From a virus, in the IMG/VR virus record IMGVR_UViG_3300044825_001934, positions 1 through 28,894 of that record: a stretch of 28,894 nt of DNA. One strand, written 5' to 3'. Numbering within the stretch: the stretch's first letter is position 1; the number at the start of each line of letters is the position of its first letter. The notes beneath the pieces are model-generated. The model was not told where the DNA came from. It saw only the letters and a program-made list of their open reading frames with translations, and ran no database searches. This document shows positions 1 to 7,574 of this stretch, one piece after another. A program made the position numbers and the translations under genes.

Positions 1-1
1 C

Positions 2-469
2 GTCGTGGAGCAAGTCGACGTGATGGAGCGGCAAATGGACGCGGCCGGAGGGTGCGTCGTCCCGGCCGTCGACGTGGAAAGGATGGACGGGCAGACCCCT
101 CAGCGCGTGGCGGACGTGGCCCTCGAATACGTGGAGCGGATCGAGGCGCGACGTGGCATCCGGTGTGTGTTCTACACCTACCCGTTCTTTGTGAACGGTC
201 CCCCTCGCTTGCCCCTGTCGGCGGACCTTGCGGCGCGGCCCCTGTGGATCGCGCACTACCCCCGGCCTGGGAAGGCGCTCAAGCGGCCGCTGGTGCCGAA
301 GCCGTGGGAAGACTGGACCATCTGGCAGTACGACGGCGACAAGGGCCGGCGCGACCCCTCGGGCATGGACCTGGACTTCAACGTGTACCGCGGCACCGTC
401 GAGCAACTGCGGGCGGAGCTTCTGCGGCCCCTCGTGTCGAAGTGCTCCGAGACGCCGAACGGCTGCTGA
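2..469 (+). CDS. GH25 endolysin (lysozyme), C-terminal part, truncated by the window edge
   Basis: The reading frame is open from base 2 and has no start in the window, so this is the 3' part of a gene. It would cut the glycan strands of peptidoglycan for host lysis. The family signature is the PAVDVE stretch, whose Asp-x-Glu carries the GH25 catalytic acid. It is followed by a YTYPFF strand, then PLWIAHY, then EDWTIWQYDGD, and a closing DLDFNVYRG strand, all in the usual GH25 order. The N-terminal GIDVSEH strand is absent here, but an identical type of start lies at the other end of the window (28845). The two pieces are in phase if the ends are joined. The join would still lack roughly 50-60 residues of the barrel. 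The family call is firm; joining the two pieces into one gene is inference. Confidence 0.88.
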   Translation, partial: VVEQVDVMERQMDAAGGCVVPAVDVERMDGQTPQRVADVALEYVERIEARRGIRCVFYTYPFFVNGPPRLPLSADLAARPLWIAHYPRPGKALKRPLVPKPWEDWTIWQYDGDKGRRDPSGMDLDFNVYRGTVEQLRAELLRPLVSKCSETPNGC

Positions 470-480
470 TGGCGACGTGC

Positions 481-495
481 GCCCCGCGGAGGGGC
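481..495. terminator. small GC hairpin between convergent genes
   Basis: GCCCC and GGGGC form a perfect 5-bp stem around a GCGGA loop. It lies 11 nt after the endolysin stop and just before the stop of the possible minus-strand peptide gene. There is no T run on either strand, so termination is only suggested by position. Confidence 0.3.
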
Positions 496-500
496 GATCG

Positions 501-611
501 CTACGGGCGCAGGTACCACCACGAGACGCCGGTCAGGATGAGAAGCACGGCGACGGCGGCGACGATGTAGGCACGCGCGGGCGATGTGGGCGGAACGGGC
601 GCGTTGGACAT
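501..611 (-). CDS. possible 36-residue single-pass membrane peptide
   Basis: On the minus strand an ATG at 611 opens 36 codons ending in TAG at 503-501. The peptide has a Pro-rich start (MSNAPVPPTSPARAY), then about 16 hydrophobic residues (IVAAVAVLLILTGV), then SWWYLRP. This is one clear transmembrane helix with a short basic end. An AGGA lies about 7 nt before the ATG. It converges on the endolysin gene and would be the only minus-strand gene in the window. Small single-helix proteins near endolysins can be holins, antiholins or lysis peptides, but nothing here proves that role. It could be a chance frame, since GC-rich DNA makes such frames easily. Confidence 0.35.
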   Translation of the reverse strand: MSNAPVPPTSPARAYIVAAVAVLLILTGVSWWYLRP

Positions 612-661
612 CGGTCCATCCTGCGCTCCATCCCCTCACGCGGGCAACAATCTGCCATCGC

Positions 662-782
662 GGACCGACGACGGTTTGCTCCGGTGTGGTGAAAACCTCG
701 GATTCGTTGAGCATTTCACCGTCGCGGCCAACGTGGACCGCGTGCCGCAAGGGTCGGTCCATGGCGCGGACCGGTATGGTCC
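662..782. promoter_or_regulatory. control region with dyads upstream of terS
   Basis: The 316-bp stretch between endolysin and terS holds several inverted and direct repeats. GGTGAAA (688-694) and TTTCACC (714-720) form a dyad that extends to 10 of 12 matched positions, with CTC and GAG inside. GGACCGAC (662-669) is mirrored by GTCGGTCC (753-760). GGACC (768-772) and GGTCC (778-782) flank the promoter box. TCGGTCCAT occurs at both 611-619 and 754-762. This is the pattern of an operator region. No regulator can be assigned. Confidence 0.4.
768..780 (+). promoter_or_regulatory. start-associated promoter motif before terS
   Basis: GACCGGTATGGT with the box TATGGT at 775-780 lies 11 nt, counted from the first T, before the GTG start at 786. 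It is one of about ten copies of the same motif in the window. The predicted transcript start falls on the start codon. Confidence 0.55.
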
Positions 783-785
783 ACC

Positions 786-1607
786 GTGGACTGTACGATC
801 TGCGCCCACGAGAAAGCGGCGAGCATCAACGCGGCGCTGGCGAACGATGACGCGAACGTGTCCGCCATCGCGCGGCGGTTCGACGTGTCGAAGACCACAC
901 TGCTCCGGCATCGGTCCAAGCACCTGCCCACCGGGCCTAGTCCGGCCGTCACGCCCGGACCGGCAACCCCGGGGATTATCCCCGCCCTTGACCGGGCACC
1001 GACGGCAACGGGCAGGAAAGGGCCGGGAAGACCCTGCACCGTCTGCCATTCGCCGGACCGTGAGACCATCGAGGCGCACCTGCTCGCCGGGAAACCGCAA
1101 GCGACGATCCCGGACATCGTCCCCGGTTCCCCCGCCCACGACGCGATCCGTCGACACGTCATGCACTGCATCCCTGAACGGATGCGGCGGGCGCGTGCCG
1201 AGGTGGACGGGATGGCGGCGCTCAAGATGGCGGACGACCTTGGAGTGCTTCGGAGCGCGGCCATGGGCCTCATGCGCGACGCGCAAGACCTTGTGACGGC
1301 AGCGCGCAAGAGCCTTGACGGCCCCGTGGGCGGCGGTGGGGACGATGACGCTCCACCGCCGCCTGACCCCGGCAAGGCGATGGCGGACGCTCTCCGCGCC
1401 GCGGCTGCTGTGGTGGGGCAGGCAAAGAGCGTCGTTGAGCTAGTGGGCAAGTTCACCGGAGAGCTTCGCACGGTTGTCGAGGTCGACATCCGAAAGGCCA
1501 AGGAGTGGCCTGATTTCCTGACGCGGATCGGTGAGGCCGTCGCGGGATGCGATGCGTGCTCCGCGGCTGTAGAGGCGGCGTTCGCCGTCGGTGAGGGCGG
1601 CTCGTGA
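786..1607 (+). CDS. terS: putative terminase small subunit with tandem zinc/HTH modules
   Basis: 273 residues directly upstream of the terminase large subunit and overlapping it by 4 bases (GTGA), the usual place for the DNA-recognition subunit of the packaging motor. Two similar modules follow one another. The first has C3-x2-C6, a helix-turn-helix-like stretch (AIARRFDVSKTTLLRH) and H42-x3-H46. The second has C84-x2-C87 and a helical stretch ending RRHVMHC (H124, H127). Each could bind one zinc and one stretch of DNA. The rest is Ala-rich and helical with an acidic/proline linker near 180-195. The GTG at 786 is chosen because the protein then begins with the first Cys pair and the promoter box sits 11 nt upstream. 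The role rests on position plus DNA-binding features, not on a recognised TerS family. Confidence 0.65.
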   Translation: MDCTICAHEKAASINAALANDDANVSAIARRFDVSKTTLLRHRSKHLPTGPSPAVTPGPATPGIIPALDRAPTATGRKGPGRPCTVCHSPDRETIEAHLLAGKPQATIPDIVPGSPAHDAIRRHVMHCIPERMRRARAEVDGMAALKMADDLGVLRSAAMGLMRDAQDLVTAARKSLDGPVGGGGDDDAPPPPDPGKAMADALRAAAAVVGQAKSVVELVGKFTGELRTVVEVDIRKAKEWPDFLTRIGEAVAGCDACSAAVEAAFAVGEGGS

Positions 1608-3331
1608 AGCGAGAGCAGAAGACGGCGGCGGCTGACGTTGCGGCCGCTGTGAGGGCGGCGCGAGGCCGGCGCAAGGCGGCAGCGGCCAAGGAGAGCATCG
1701 CGGCCGGCGCGCTGACGTTCCGGGCGTTCCTGGAATCGCGAGACTACTTCCCCGACCCGCTCAACCTCTCCCCGGCCATGTGGGCGATCGTCGACGCGTC
1801 CGACGGGCGTCCCGATCTTGTCCCGGCGGACATCTGCCGGACGATCTTTAACTGTAGTCCCGACGTGCTCCCAAAGACCCCGCCGCGCGTGGTGGGCGTC
1901 GGGGCAGGGCGACGCGGCGGCAAGACGTCGCGCCTCTTGGCTCCGAAGGCCGTCCATCTGGCCATCTCCGTGCCTCTCCCAAACCTGAGACCGGGCGAGG
2001 TGGCCCGCGTGGCGATCGTGGCCCCGGACCTGGACGCGGCAGCGGCGACGCTTAACTACGTCAAGGGCATCGTCGCGGCGTCCGAGGTGCTGCGGACGCT
2101 GGTTTTGGCCGATACCCCTCCGGAGGACCCGGACGACGTTGGAAACGCCGTGGCGGTCATTCTGCGGCGGCCAGACGGGCGCCTTGTCGACATCGTTGTT
2201 CGCGCGGCGTCTCGGGGCGGCAAGACGACCCGCTCGCGTACGCTCGTGGGGCTCGTTCTGGACGAGGCGTGCTTTCTCTTCGCGGACGACGGGCACACGG
2301 TCAACGATCGGGCCATCTTCGACGCGGCGGCTCCCGCGATCGAGCCGGGAGGGCAGGTGTGGATTGCGTCCACGCCATGGATCGAAGGCGAAGGGCTCTT
2401 GGAGCAATTCGTCGCCGACAACTGGACGACGGGCAGGCAAGCGACGACGGCGCTTGTGGCGGCCCGTGTCGGAACAAGGCTTCTTCGTCCTGACTGGGAT
2501 CCGGACGGCAGCATCGAAAGGGCACTGCGAGCGGCGCCAGACGGCGACGTGACCACCGACCGCGAGATCCTGGCAAAGCCGCACGCGGCCGGATCGAGAC
2601 GATTCTTCCCCGCTTCGGACGTGGACGCGGCCACTACTCTTGCGATTCCCGACGGAACCCCCGACGGTATCGGGGCAGGCGCGGACTACGGCCACACGTC
2701 GGACCGATCGGCGGTGGCGGTGGCAGAGCGCTACCGCTCGGGCATGTTCTCGCTGTCCTTCGTCATGGGGATCCCGTCGTCCCCGGACCGCAGGCCATCG
2801 GAGACGTATCGGGACGTGGCCACGGCGGCAAAACTCCGCGGCGCGCGTGCCGTAGCGTCGGACGGGCACTACAAGGAAGCTGCCCGCGAGGAGTACGACC
2901 GTCACGGAGTCGCGTTCCGGTTGGCTGCTCCGACGGACGACCTTTTTGAAGCTGGGCGCACGGTCCTACGAGAGCGGCGTCTCTCTTTGGCCAGACTGCC
3001 AGAGTCGGACCGGGCGATGCTGGCCAAGCAATTCGCGGCGGTCCTGACCATCCCGGCGCAAGGCGGCCGGATGAAGATCCACGTTCCCCGGGCGACCGTG
3101 AAGGACGCGGCGCAAGGCAAGGGCACGACCCATTGCGACGAGCTTGTGGCGGTCCTGACGGCCCTTCACGAGGCCGGCGCTGGCGACCCGTCACTGTGGG
3201 CCAACGCGGAAGAGAAGCGCGCCCAAGAGGCAGCGGCTGCCGAGCAAACGTGGTCCCCGCGACCTGGCTCGCTCGCAAGTCTCTGCGCCTATCGCAACGG
3301 CGGGCGCGTGTCGACGGGCAAGTTTTGGTGA
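1604..3331 (+). CDS. terL: terminase large subunit
   Basis: 575 residues, the normal size for a phage packaging ATPase-nuclease. It would pump DNA into the prohead and cut the concatemer. A Walker A-like loop GAGRRGGKTS lies at about 100-109 and a Walker B strand with Asp-Glu (LVGLVLDEA) at 214-222. A coupling motif IASTPW follows at 254-259. The RNase H-like nuclease has its acidic residues in GADYG (D361), SDGHYK (D420) and HCDELV (D512). Start GTG 1604 overlaps the terS stop. The first 35 residues are Ala/Arg-rich. The portal promoter motif begins just after its stop. Confidence 0.93.
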   Translation: MKREQKTAAADVAAAVRAARGRRKAAAAKESIAAGALTFRAFLESRDYFPDPLNLSPAMWAIVDASDGRPDLVPADICRTIFNCSPDVLPKTPPRVVGVGAGRRGGKTSRLLAPKAVHLAISVPLPNLRPGEVARVAIVAPDLDAAAATLNYVKGIVAASEVLRTLVLADTPPEDPDDVGNAVAVILRRPDGRLVDIVVRAASRGGKTTRSRTLVGLVLDEACFLFADDGHTVNDRAIFDAAAPAIEPGGQVWIASTPWIEGEGLLEQFVADNWTTGRQATTALVAARVGTRLLRPDWDPDGSIERALRAAPDGDVTTDREILAKPHAAGSRRFFPASDVDAATTLAIPDGTPDGIGAGADYGHTSDRSAVAVAERYRSGMFSLSFVMGIPSSPDRRPSETYRDVATAAKLRGARAVASDGHYKEAAREEYDRHGVAFRLAAPTDDLFEAGRTVLRERRLSLARLPESDRAMLAKQFAAVLTIPAQGGRMKIHVPRATVKDAAQGKGTTHCDELVAVLTALHEAGAGDPSLWANAEEKRAQEAAAAEQTWSPRPGSLASLCAYRNGGRVSTGKFW

Positions 3332-3335
3332 TTCG

Positions 3336-3346
3336 CCCGGTACTGT
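3336..3346 (+). promoter_or_regulatory. start-associated promoter motif before the portal gene
   Basis: CCCGGTACTGT with TACTGT at 3341-3346 lies 11 nt before the portal ATG at 3352. There is no Shine-Dalgarno sequence between box and ATG, so the message would be leaderless. Confidence 0.6.
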
Positions 3347-3351
3347 CCGAT

Positions 3352-4932
3352 ATGGGCATCTTTGCCAGTCTGGCGCGCGTGTTCTCGCGGCGACCCGTGG
3401 CGCCCGCGCTGGCCCCTCCCGCTTCGCGCGACGTGCGCGGACCGATGGTCCTTTCGCGTCAGGGCAGGCTGTGGGAATTGCCGGACCGCGACACGGCCAT
3501 GATGGAGGCCGAGCAAGGGCGTTTCCAGCGCGTGGCGGAGCTTCTCGACGCAATGCGCGGCGACGGATTGATCCGCGGCATCCTCGGCACGCGCTCCGCG
3601 GGCATGTTCTCGCTTCCCACCATCTTCGACGGCGACCCGTGGCTTGTCGACGTGCTCCGAGGGCGGCCGGCGAAGTACGACGAGCAGACCGGCGCTCGCA
3701 TCGAGCCGCGGCTGCCGGGCATGTGGGAGCGAATCTTGCCGCTCTCCGAGGCTACGGCCGTTGTGGAAGACGGCATTATGGCCGGCGTTGGCATCGGGTA
3801 CATGGAGGACGACCCGCTGCCGGGCGGCTGGCGGCGGCTGCGGCGGCTGGATCTTCACTGGCTGACGTATCGGCACCATGAGGACGGCTGGTACTACCAG
3901 GATGCTCGGCGCGGCGTCGTGAAGGTCACGCCCGGCGATGGACGATGGGCCCTGTTTACCCCGTACGGGCGTCACCGTCCGTGGGCGCGAGGCGCGTGGT
4001 ACCCCTGCGCTGGCCCGTTCATCTCGAAAGCTGGCGCGAGCGTCGACCGGATGCGGTGGCAGAAGTTTCTGGCCGACGGGCTGCGGTACATCGAGCAAGA
4101 GGAGGGCGCGTCCGAAGTTCATCTCCAGGCCATGGTTCAATTCATGCGGGACGGGTGGTCGTACGCCCCCGGCCTCGTGACTCCCAAGGGCTACAAGCCA
4201 GGGATCTTGGAGTCGAGCGGACGCGGCTATGAGGTGTACTCACAGACGGAGAGCCGCGCCGACATCGAGATCATGGTGGGGCTCGCCGGGCAGGTGACCA
4301 CCACGGAGGGCGGCAAAGGCTTTTCCTCGGGCGACATCTGGCGGGACATCGCTCTCAGCTTGATCCAGACGACGGCGACGGCTGCGAGCGAGTGGATCGG
4401 CGGCGACATTATCGACCCGTGGACGCAGGCGATCGGGCAACCCCGCGACGCTGTCCGCGCGACGTGGGATGTACGCGACCCGGCACAGCGAACGGCGGCG
4501 GCAGACGCGGCGACGTCGGCGGCCGGCGCAATCGAGGCCATCGATCGCGTGGCGGAGAAGCGCGGGCAGCGCGTGAACGCGACGAGCTTCTTCCGGGATC
4601 ACGGCGTCGCTGTGGAGCTTGAGGCGCTCAGCGGGGCACCGACCTCCCGAGCACTTCCCCCCGCTGGCACGACCCCGCTTCTTCTCGGCGACGGCTCGCC
4701 GACGCAAGAGCCTGTCCCCGGCGAAGCGGCCGTGTTGCTGGCGGCGAAGATGACAGAGCATGTCGTGGAGCGGTGTCCGCACGAGGCCGTCAACCGGTGT
4801 CGACTGTGCGGCGTGGAGCGGGTGCGGGACTTTGAGGTTGGCGCCGACGGAACGATCCGCTGGATCGTCGCGTGGCAGCCGATCGGCGGCGGACCGGCGG
4901 CGGGAGACGCTGCCGAGGGCGGTACGGTGTAG
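3352..4932 (+). CDS. Mu gp29-like (DUF935) portal protein
   Basis: 526 residues. It should form the dodecameric portal through which DNA enters the capsid, and it lies between terL and the prohead protease as expected. The family is visible in GVGIGYMEDD (about 145-154), the LDLHWLTYR strand, the GPFISKAG turn (221-228), the long MRWQKFLADGLRYIEQEEG helix and the ITTEGGKGFSSGDIWRDI-like stretch after residue 310. The ATG at 3352 is preferred over upstream in-frame starts, which would lie inside terL. It is also the one fitted by the promoter box. An oddity is a C-terminal cysteine cluster (C475, H477, C483, C486) resembling a small zinc knuckle. The last codons overlap the next promoter box. 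Confidence 0.85.
   Translation: MGIFASLARVFSRRPVAPALAPPASRDVRGPMVLSRQGRLWELPDRDTAMMEAEQGRFQRVAELLDAMRGDGLIRGILGTRSAGMFSLPTIFDGDPWLVDVLRGRPAKYDEQTGARIEPRLPGMWERILPLSEATAVVEDGIMAGVGIGYMEDDPLPGGWRRLRRLDLHWLTYRHHEDGWYYQDARRGVVKVTPGDGRWALFTPYGRHRPWARGAWYPCAGPFISKAGASVDRMRWQKFLADGLRYIEQEEGASEVHLQAMVQFMRDGWSYAPGLVTPKGYKPGILESSGRGYEVYSQTESRADIEIMVGLAGQVTTTEGGKGFSSGDIWRDIALSLIQTTATAASEWIGGDIIDPWTQAIGQPRDAVRATWDVRDPAQRTAAADAATSAAGAIEAIDRVAEKRGQRVNATSFFRDHGVAVELEALSGAPTSRALPPAGTTPLLLGDGSPTQEPVPGEAAVLLAAKMTEHVVERCPHEAVNRCRLCGVERVRDFEVGADGTIRWIVAWQPIGGGPAAGDAAEGGTV
4921..4928 (+). promoter_or_regulatory. start-associated promoter motif before the protease gene
   Basis: GGTACGGT with TACGGT at 4923-4928 lies 12 nt before ATG 4935 and overlaps the last codons of the portal gene. 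It is nearly identical to the copy before the gene at 18476, including the trailing GTAGACATG. Confidence 0.55.
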
Positions 4933-4934
4933 AC

Positions 4935-6011
4935 ATGGGCATCATCCCCCTGACGGCGGCCCCGGCGCCCCCGACGCGCTTTCGCATCTGGCACGCGGGC
5001 AACAACCCGGGCGACTACGGCGACAACGTCCTGACGGCCGCGGCGGCGGCGCGTGTTCTCGCGGAGTACCAGAAGCGCGGGCACGCGCTGGCGATCGACG
5101 TTCAGCACGCGACAAACCCGGAGTCCAACCCGGGGTATGACCCCGCGGATCCTCCCCCCATGGCCGGATACGCAGAGATCCGCGTGGTGCGCACGGCTGC
5201 CGGCGCGGAGGTGTGGGCGACTGACGTGCGCTGGTCCGACTGCGGCCGTCCCCATCCCGAAGCCGGTAAGGTGTGCTGTGGGAAGCACCAGATCGCTTCC
5301 GGGCAACGGCGGTACATCTCGCCGGACTGGAACCTCGATCCGGAGACGCGCGAACCCATTTCGATCAATCGGCTCTCGCTTGTGGCGGAGCCTGGTACGT
5401 ACGGAATCAACATGCTCGCGGCTCGCGCGGGCGCAGCATCGAGGTCATCTCCCATGAACGACACCGAGATTCTCAAGGCCCTTCTGGCGGCGGCGATGGG
5501 CGCTGCGTCCTCGCAGGACGCCGACATCCAGGCGTTCGGCGCGATCGTCTCTCAGCAGGCGGCGGATCTGGCGGCAGCCAAGGGGCTCTCCCTGGACGCG
5601 GCCCCGGCGTCGGACGCGACCCCCGTGGCGGCGGCCGATCCCAAGGTCCCCGCGGCCGATCCCAATGTCGCCGCGGCCCCCATGGCGGGCATCGAGGAGG
5701 CCGTCGCGGCGGCGGTCAAGAAGCTCGGGCTGACGGCCGGCGCGAAGGGCGTCACGTCGGCGGACGTGCGCGCAATCGTGGCCGAGGACGCCGAACGGCG
5801 CGCGCTCATCGAGGCCAACAAGGACAAGCTCGGCGCCGTGGCGCACCTGCTCGCGTCGAAGCCGCTGACGGAGGTCAAGGCGTTCGTGGCGGCCGTCGCG
5901 AGCAAGTCGACGAGCAAGGACGAGCCCGTGCGCGGCGCCCCGGTGGGCGGCGGCATCGAGTCCAGCAAGACCTACTCGCTCGCGGACCGGTTCGCGGCGA
6001 AGGGCAAGTGA
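4935..6011 (+). CDS. Mu I-like prohead protease with scaffold-like C-terminus
   Basis: 358 residues. The first 170 resemble the Mu protease I family, which matures the prohead: FRIWHAGNNPGDYGD near the start, ALAIDVQHAT (D55, H58) in the position of the catalytic His motif, RRYISPDWNLDP (about 126-136) and LSLVAEPGTYG (about 148-157). The remainder is Ala/Lys-rich and helical, without cysteines, as in capsid scaffolds. The ATG at 4935 fits the promoter box. Cysteines C103, C114 and C115 in the loop before the ISP motif are unusual and could bind metal. A second start inside the gene (5454) is described separately. The capsid gene follows after the decoration gene. Confidence 0.82.
   Translation: MGIIPLTAAPAPPTRFRIWHAGNNPGDYGDNVLTAAAAARVLAEYQKRGHALAIDVQHATNPESNPGYDPADPPPMAGYAEIRVVRTAAGAEVWATDVRWSDCGRPHPEAGKVCCGKHQIASGQRRYISPDWNLDPETREPISINRLSLVAEPGTYGINMLAARAGAASRSSPMNDTEILKALLAAAMGAASSQDADIQAFGAIVSQQAADLAAAKGLSLDAAPASDATPVAAADPKVPAADPNVAAAPMAGIEEAVAAAVKKLGLTAGAKGVTSADVRAIVAEDAERRALIEANKDKLGAVAHLLASKPLTEVKAFVAAVASKSTSKDEPVRGAPVGGGIESSKTYSLADRFAAKGK
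5454..6011 (+). CDS. nested in-frame scaffold protein (Mu Z-like arrangement)
   Basis: An in-frame ATG at 5454 (residue 174 of the protease) has a GAGG at 5441-5444, a spacing of 9 nt. It falls exactly where the protease domain ends and the helical Ala-rich part begins. It would yield a 185-residue scaffold alone. Mu makes its scaffold Z from an internal start inside gene I, so the arrangement has precedent. The separate product is inferred from the ribosome site and domain boundary only. Confidence 0.55.
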   Translation: MNDTEILKALLAAAMGAASSQDADIQAFGAIVSQQAADLAAAKGLSLDAAPASDATPVAAADPKVPAADPNVAAAPMAGIEEAVAAAVKKLGLTAGAKGVTSADVRAIVAEDAERRALIEANKDKLGAVAHLLASKPLTEVKAFVAAVASKSTSKDEPVRGAPVGGGIESSKTYSLADRFAAKGK

Positions 6012-6053
6012 TCGGCGCGCGGCGCCACGACTGATACTCAGGAGACATCCATC

Positions 6054-6500
6054 ATGGCACTCTCGAAGTTCACCGACATCGACGCGCGCGAGCAGACCGC
6101 TTTCGAGCATCTGGTCAAGGGCTCCACCACCATCCACGGCGGCGGCCTCATGGTCGCCGCGGCCGACGGCTTCGCCAAGCCCGGCCTCACCGCCACCGGC
6201 CTCGTGGTGCTCGGCGTGGCGAGCCAGAGCGTGGTCAACGCTGGCGCCGACGGCGCGGCCAAGGTGCTCGTGGAAGGTCCCGTCGCGCCGAACGGCAAGC
6301 GTCGGCTCTTCCGGTTCAAGAACGCGACTGCGGGCGACGCGCTGACGCAGGCGGAGATCGGCCGGGACGCGTACATCCTGGACGATGAGACCTTCACGAA
6401 GACGGCCAGCGGGCGCAGCGTCGGCGGCAAGCTCCGCGAGATCGAGAAGGACGCGGCCGGCGCGACGACCGGCTACGTCTGGATCGAGCTTCCCCTGTGA
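6054..6500 (+). CDS. capsid decoration / head-stabilising protein
   Basis: 148 residues between protease and major capsid gene, where Mu-like phages keep a small decoration or head protein. It is rich in Gly, Ala and Val with repeated short beta strands (GLVVLGVASQSVVNAG, KVLVEGPV, RRLFRFKNAT) and ends GYVWIELPL, which fits DUF2190-like beta-sandwich proteins. The start ATG 6054 has AGGAGA about 9 nt upstream, a normal ribosome site rather than the leaderless type. Its message therefore probably comes from the upstream protease promoter. The exact family is uncertain. Confidence 0.65.
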   Translation: MALSKFTDIDAREQTAFEHLVKGSTTIHGGGLMVAAADGFAKPGLTATGLVVLGVASQSVVNAGADGAAKVLVEGPVAPNGKRRLFRFKNATAGDALTQAEIGRDAYILDDETFTKTASGRSVGGKLREIEKDAAGATTGYVWIELPL

Positions 6501-6544
6501 TGGTCCGCAAGGCTTCCACCCCCAACGACTGACGAGGATCCATC

Positions 6545-7483
6545 ATGTTCCCGAATCTTCCGGCAAAGGCGCGAGCGCTCAACGTCACCCTGATCAAGAT
6601 GTGGGAGGACGGTTTCGAGGAGGGCGCGCTCGGCGCGTCAGCCATCATGGACATCTGCTCCGTCGAGGGCAGCGACGCGAGCGAGAACGTCTACCTGTTC
6701 CCGCAGGAGGTGCGCGGCCTCCGGACGCGCGGCGCCGACGGTGCGCTCATCCCCGACGCGGTCCAGGTGTACGAGGGCAGCACGAAGAACGCGGACAAGT
6801 ACCGCATGATCGACGTGGCGCTCAACGACTACAAGGACGACAAGATCGGCCAGTACAGCGTCGTGGCCCGCGACTACGGCATGGCGGCGGCCACCGGCCC
6901 CGTTCTCGATATGGAAGACCTGGCCATCGGCGCGGACGCGGCGACGGCGCTCTGTTACGACGGAACCCCCTTCTTCGGGACGGCTCACCCCGTCGACCCG
7001 GTCAAGGCGTCCTCGGGCACGTGGAGCAACAAGCTCACGAAGGGTGCGGGGCTCACGTTCGACACGTTCGGCGAGGTGCTGCAATCCATGGTCAAGTTCC
7101 CGTCCGCCACGCCCGGCAAGGCGGCGGGCACCATGCCGTCGCACCTGCTCGTCCCGGCGGACTACTTCGGGATGGCGCTCGACATCTGCGCCAACGAGTT
7201 CCCCTCCGGCCTCGCTGGCGCGCGGAACAAGTGGATCGGCCTCGGCATCAAGCCGATCGCGGTCCCCAACTGGACGCGCGACGCGTGGATGCTCGCCGAT
7301 GCGCGCCTGTCGAAGAAGCGGCCTTTCGTGTTCCAGGAGCGCGAAAAGGTGGCCCTCGTCCCCGCGGGCATCGATCCGGACGGCGCGGTCGAGTACGAGC
7401 GCGGCACCCTGCGCTGGATCGTGAAGGGGCGCAACGGCGTCGGCTTCGCGTACCCCACGAAGGCCGTCCTCGTGGTCAAGTGA
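6545..7483 (+). CDS. major capsid protein, Mu gpT-like
   Basis: 312 residues, close to the size of Mu gpT. It should be the HK97-fold shell subunit. The family shows in the N-terminal helix after FPNLPAKARALN, the SEGSDASENVYLF-like stretch near 40, the DGTPFFGTAHPV motif at about 139-150, and the C-terminal strands RWIVKGRNGVGF and YPTKAVLVVK. Start ATG 6545 follows a GAGG site. A rho-independent terminator lies right after the stop, closing the head operon. Confidence 0.88.
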   Translation: MFPNLPAKARALNVTLIKMWEDGFEEGALGASAIMDICSVEGSDASENVYLFPQEVRGLRTRGADGALIPDAVQVYEGSTKNADKYRMIDVALNDYKDDKIGQYSVVARDYGMAAATGPVLDMEDLAIGADAATALCYDGTPFFGTAHPVDPVKASSGTWSNKLTKGAGLTFDTFGEVLQSMVKFPSATPGKAAGTMPSHLLVPADYFGMALDICANEFPSGLAGARNKWIGLGIKPIAVPNWTRDAWMLADARLSKKRPFVFQEREKVALVPAGIDPDGAVEYERGTLRWIVKGRNGVGFAYPTKAVLVVK

Positions 7484-7505
7484 CCCGTCCCCACCATCTC
7501 ACCAG

Positions 7506-7555
7506 AGACCCCGCGCACCTGTCCTCTCTCCGGGTGCGCGGGGTTTCGCCTTTCT
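7506..7555 (+). terminator. rho-independent terminator after the capsid gene
   Basis: CCCCGCGCACC (7509-7519) pairs perfectly with GGTGCGCGGGG (7533-7543). The stem is lengthened by A7508-T7544, encloses a 13-nt pyrimidine-rich loop and is followed by TTTCGCCTTT. This is the clearest terminator in the window. A new promoter motif begins within 15 nt. Confidence 0.88.
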
Positions 7556-7568
7556 GGCCCGGTAGGGT
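7555..7568 (+). promoter_or_regulatory. start-associated promoter motif before the connector gene
   Basis: TGGCCCGGTAGGGT, a full match to the consensus, with TAGGGT at 7563-7568 and the ATG 12 nt from the first T. It restarts transcription directly after the capsid terminator. Confidence 0.65.
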
Positions 7569-7574
7569 CAAGGC

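Noticed and set aside
584-1296. Plus-strand frames overlapping the terS start region
   Set aside because: They conflict with terS, are low in hydrophobic residues and lack family features.
5265-5272. GGTAAGGT inside the protease gene, and GGTACCGT at 14730 and 15210, GGTACGGT at 21176
   Set aside because: They match the core but have no start codon at 11-12 nt in a used frame. The copy near 15210 lies 24 nt before the spike gene, which has a strong ribosome site, so I leave it unassigned.
7555-7568. Sigma54 promoter reading of TGGCCC
   Set aside because: TGGC looks like a -24 element, but the GC doublet of a -12 element does not occur at the right spacing in the copies.
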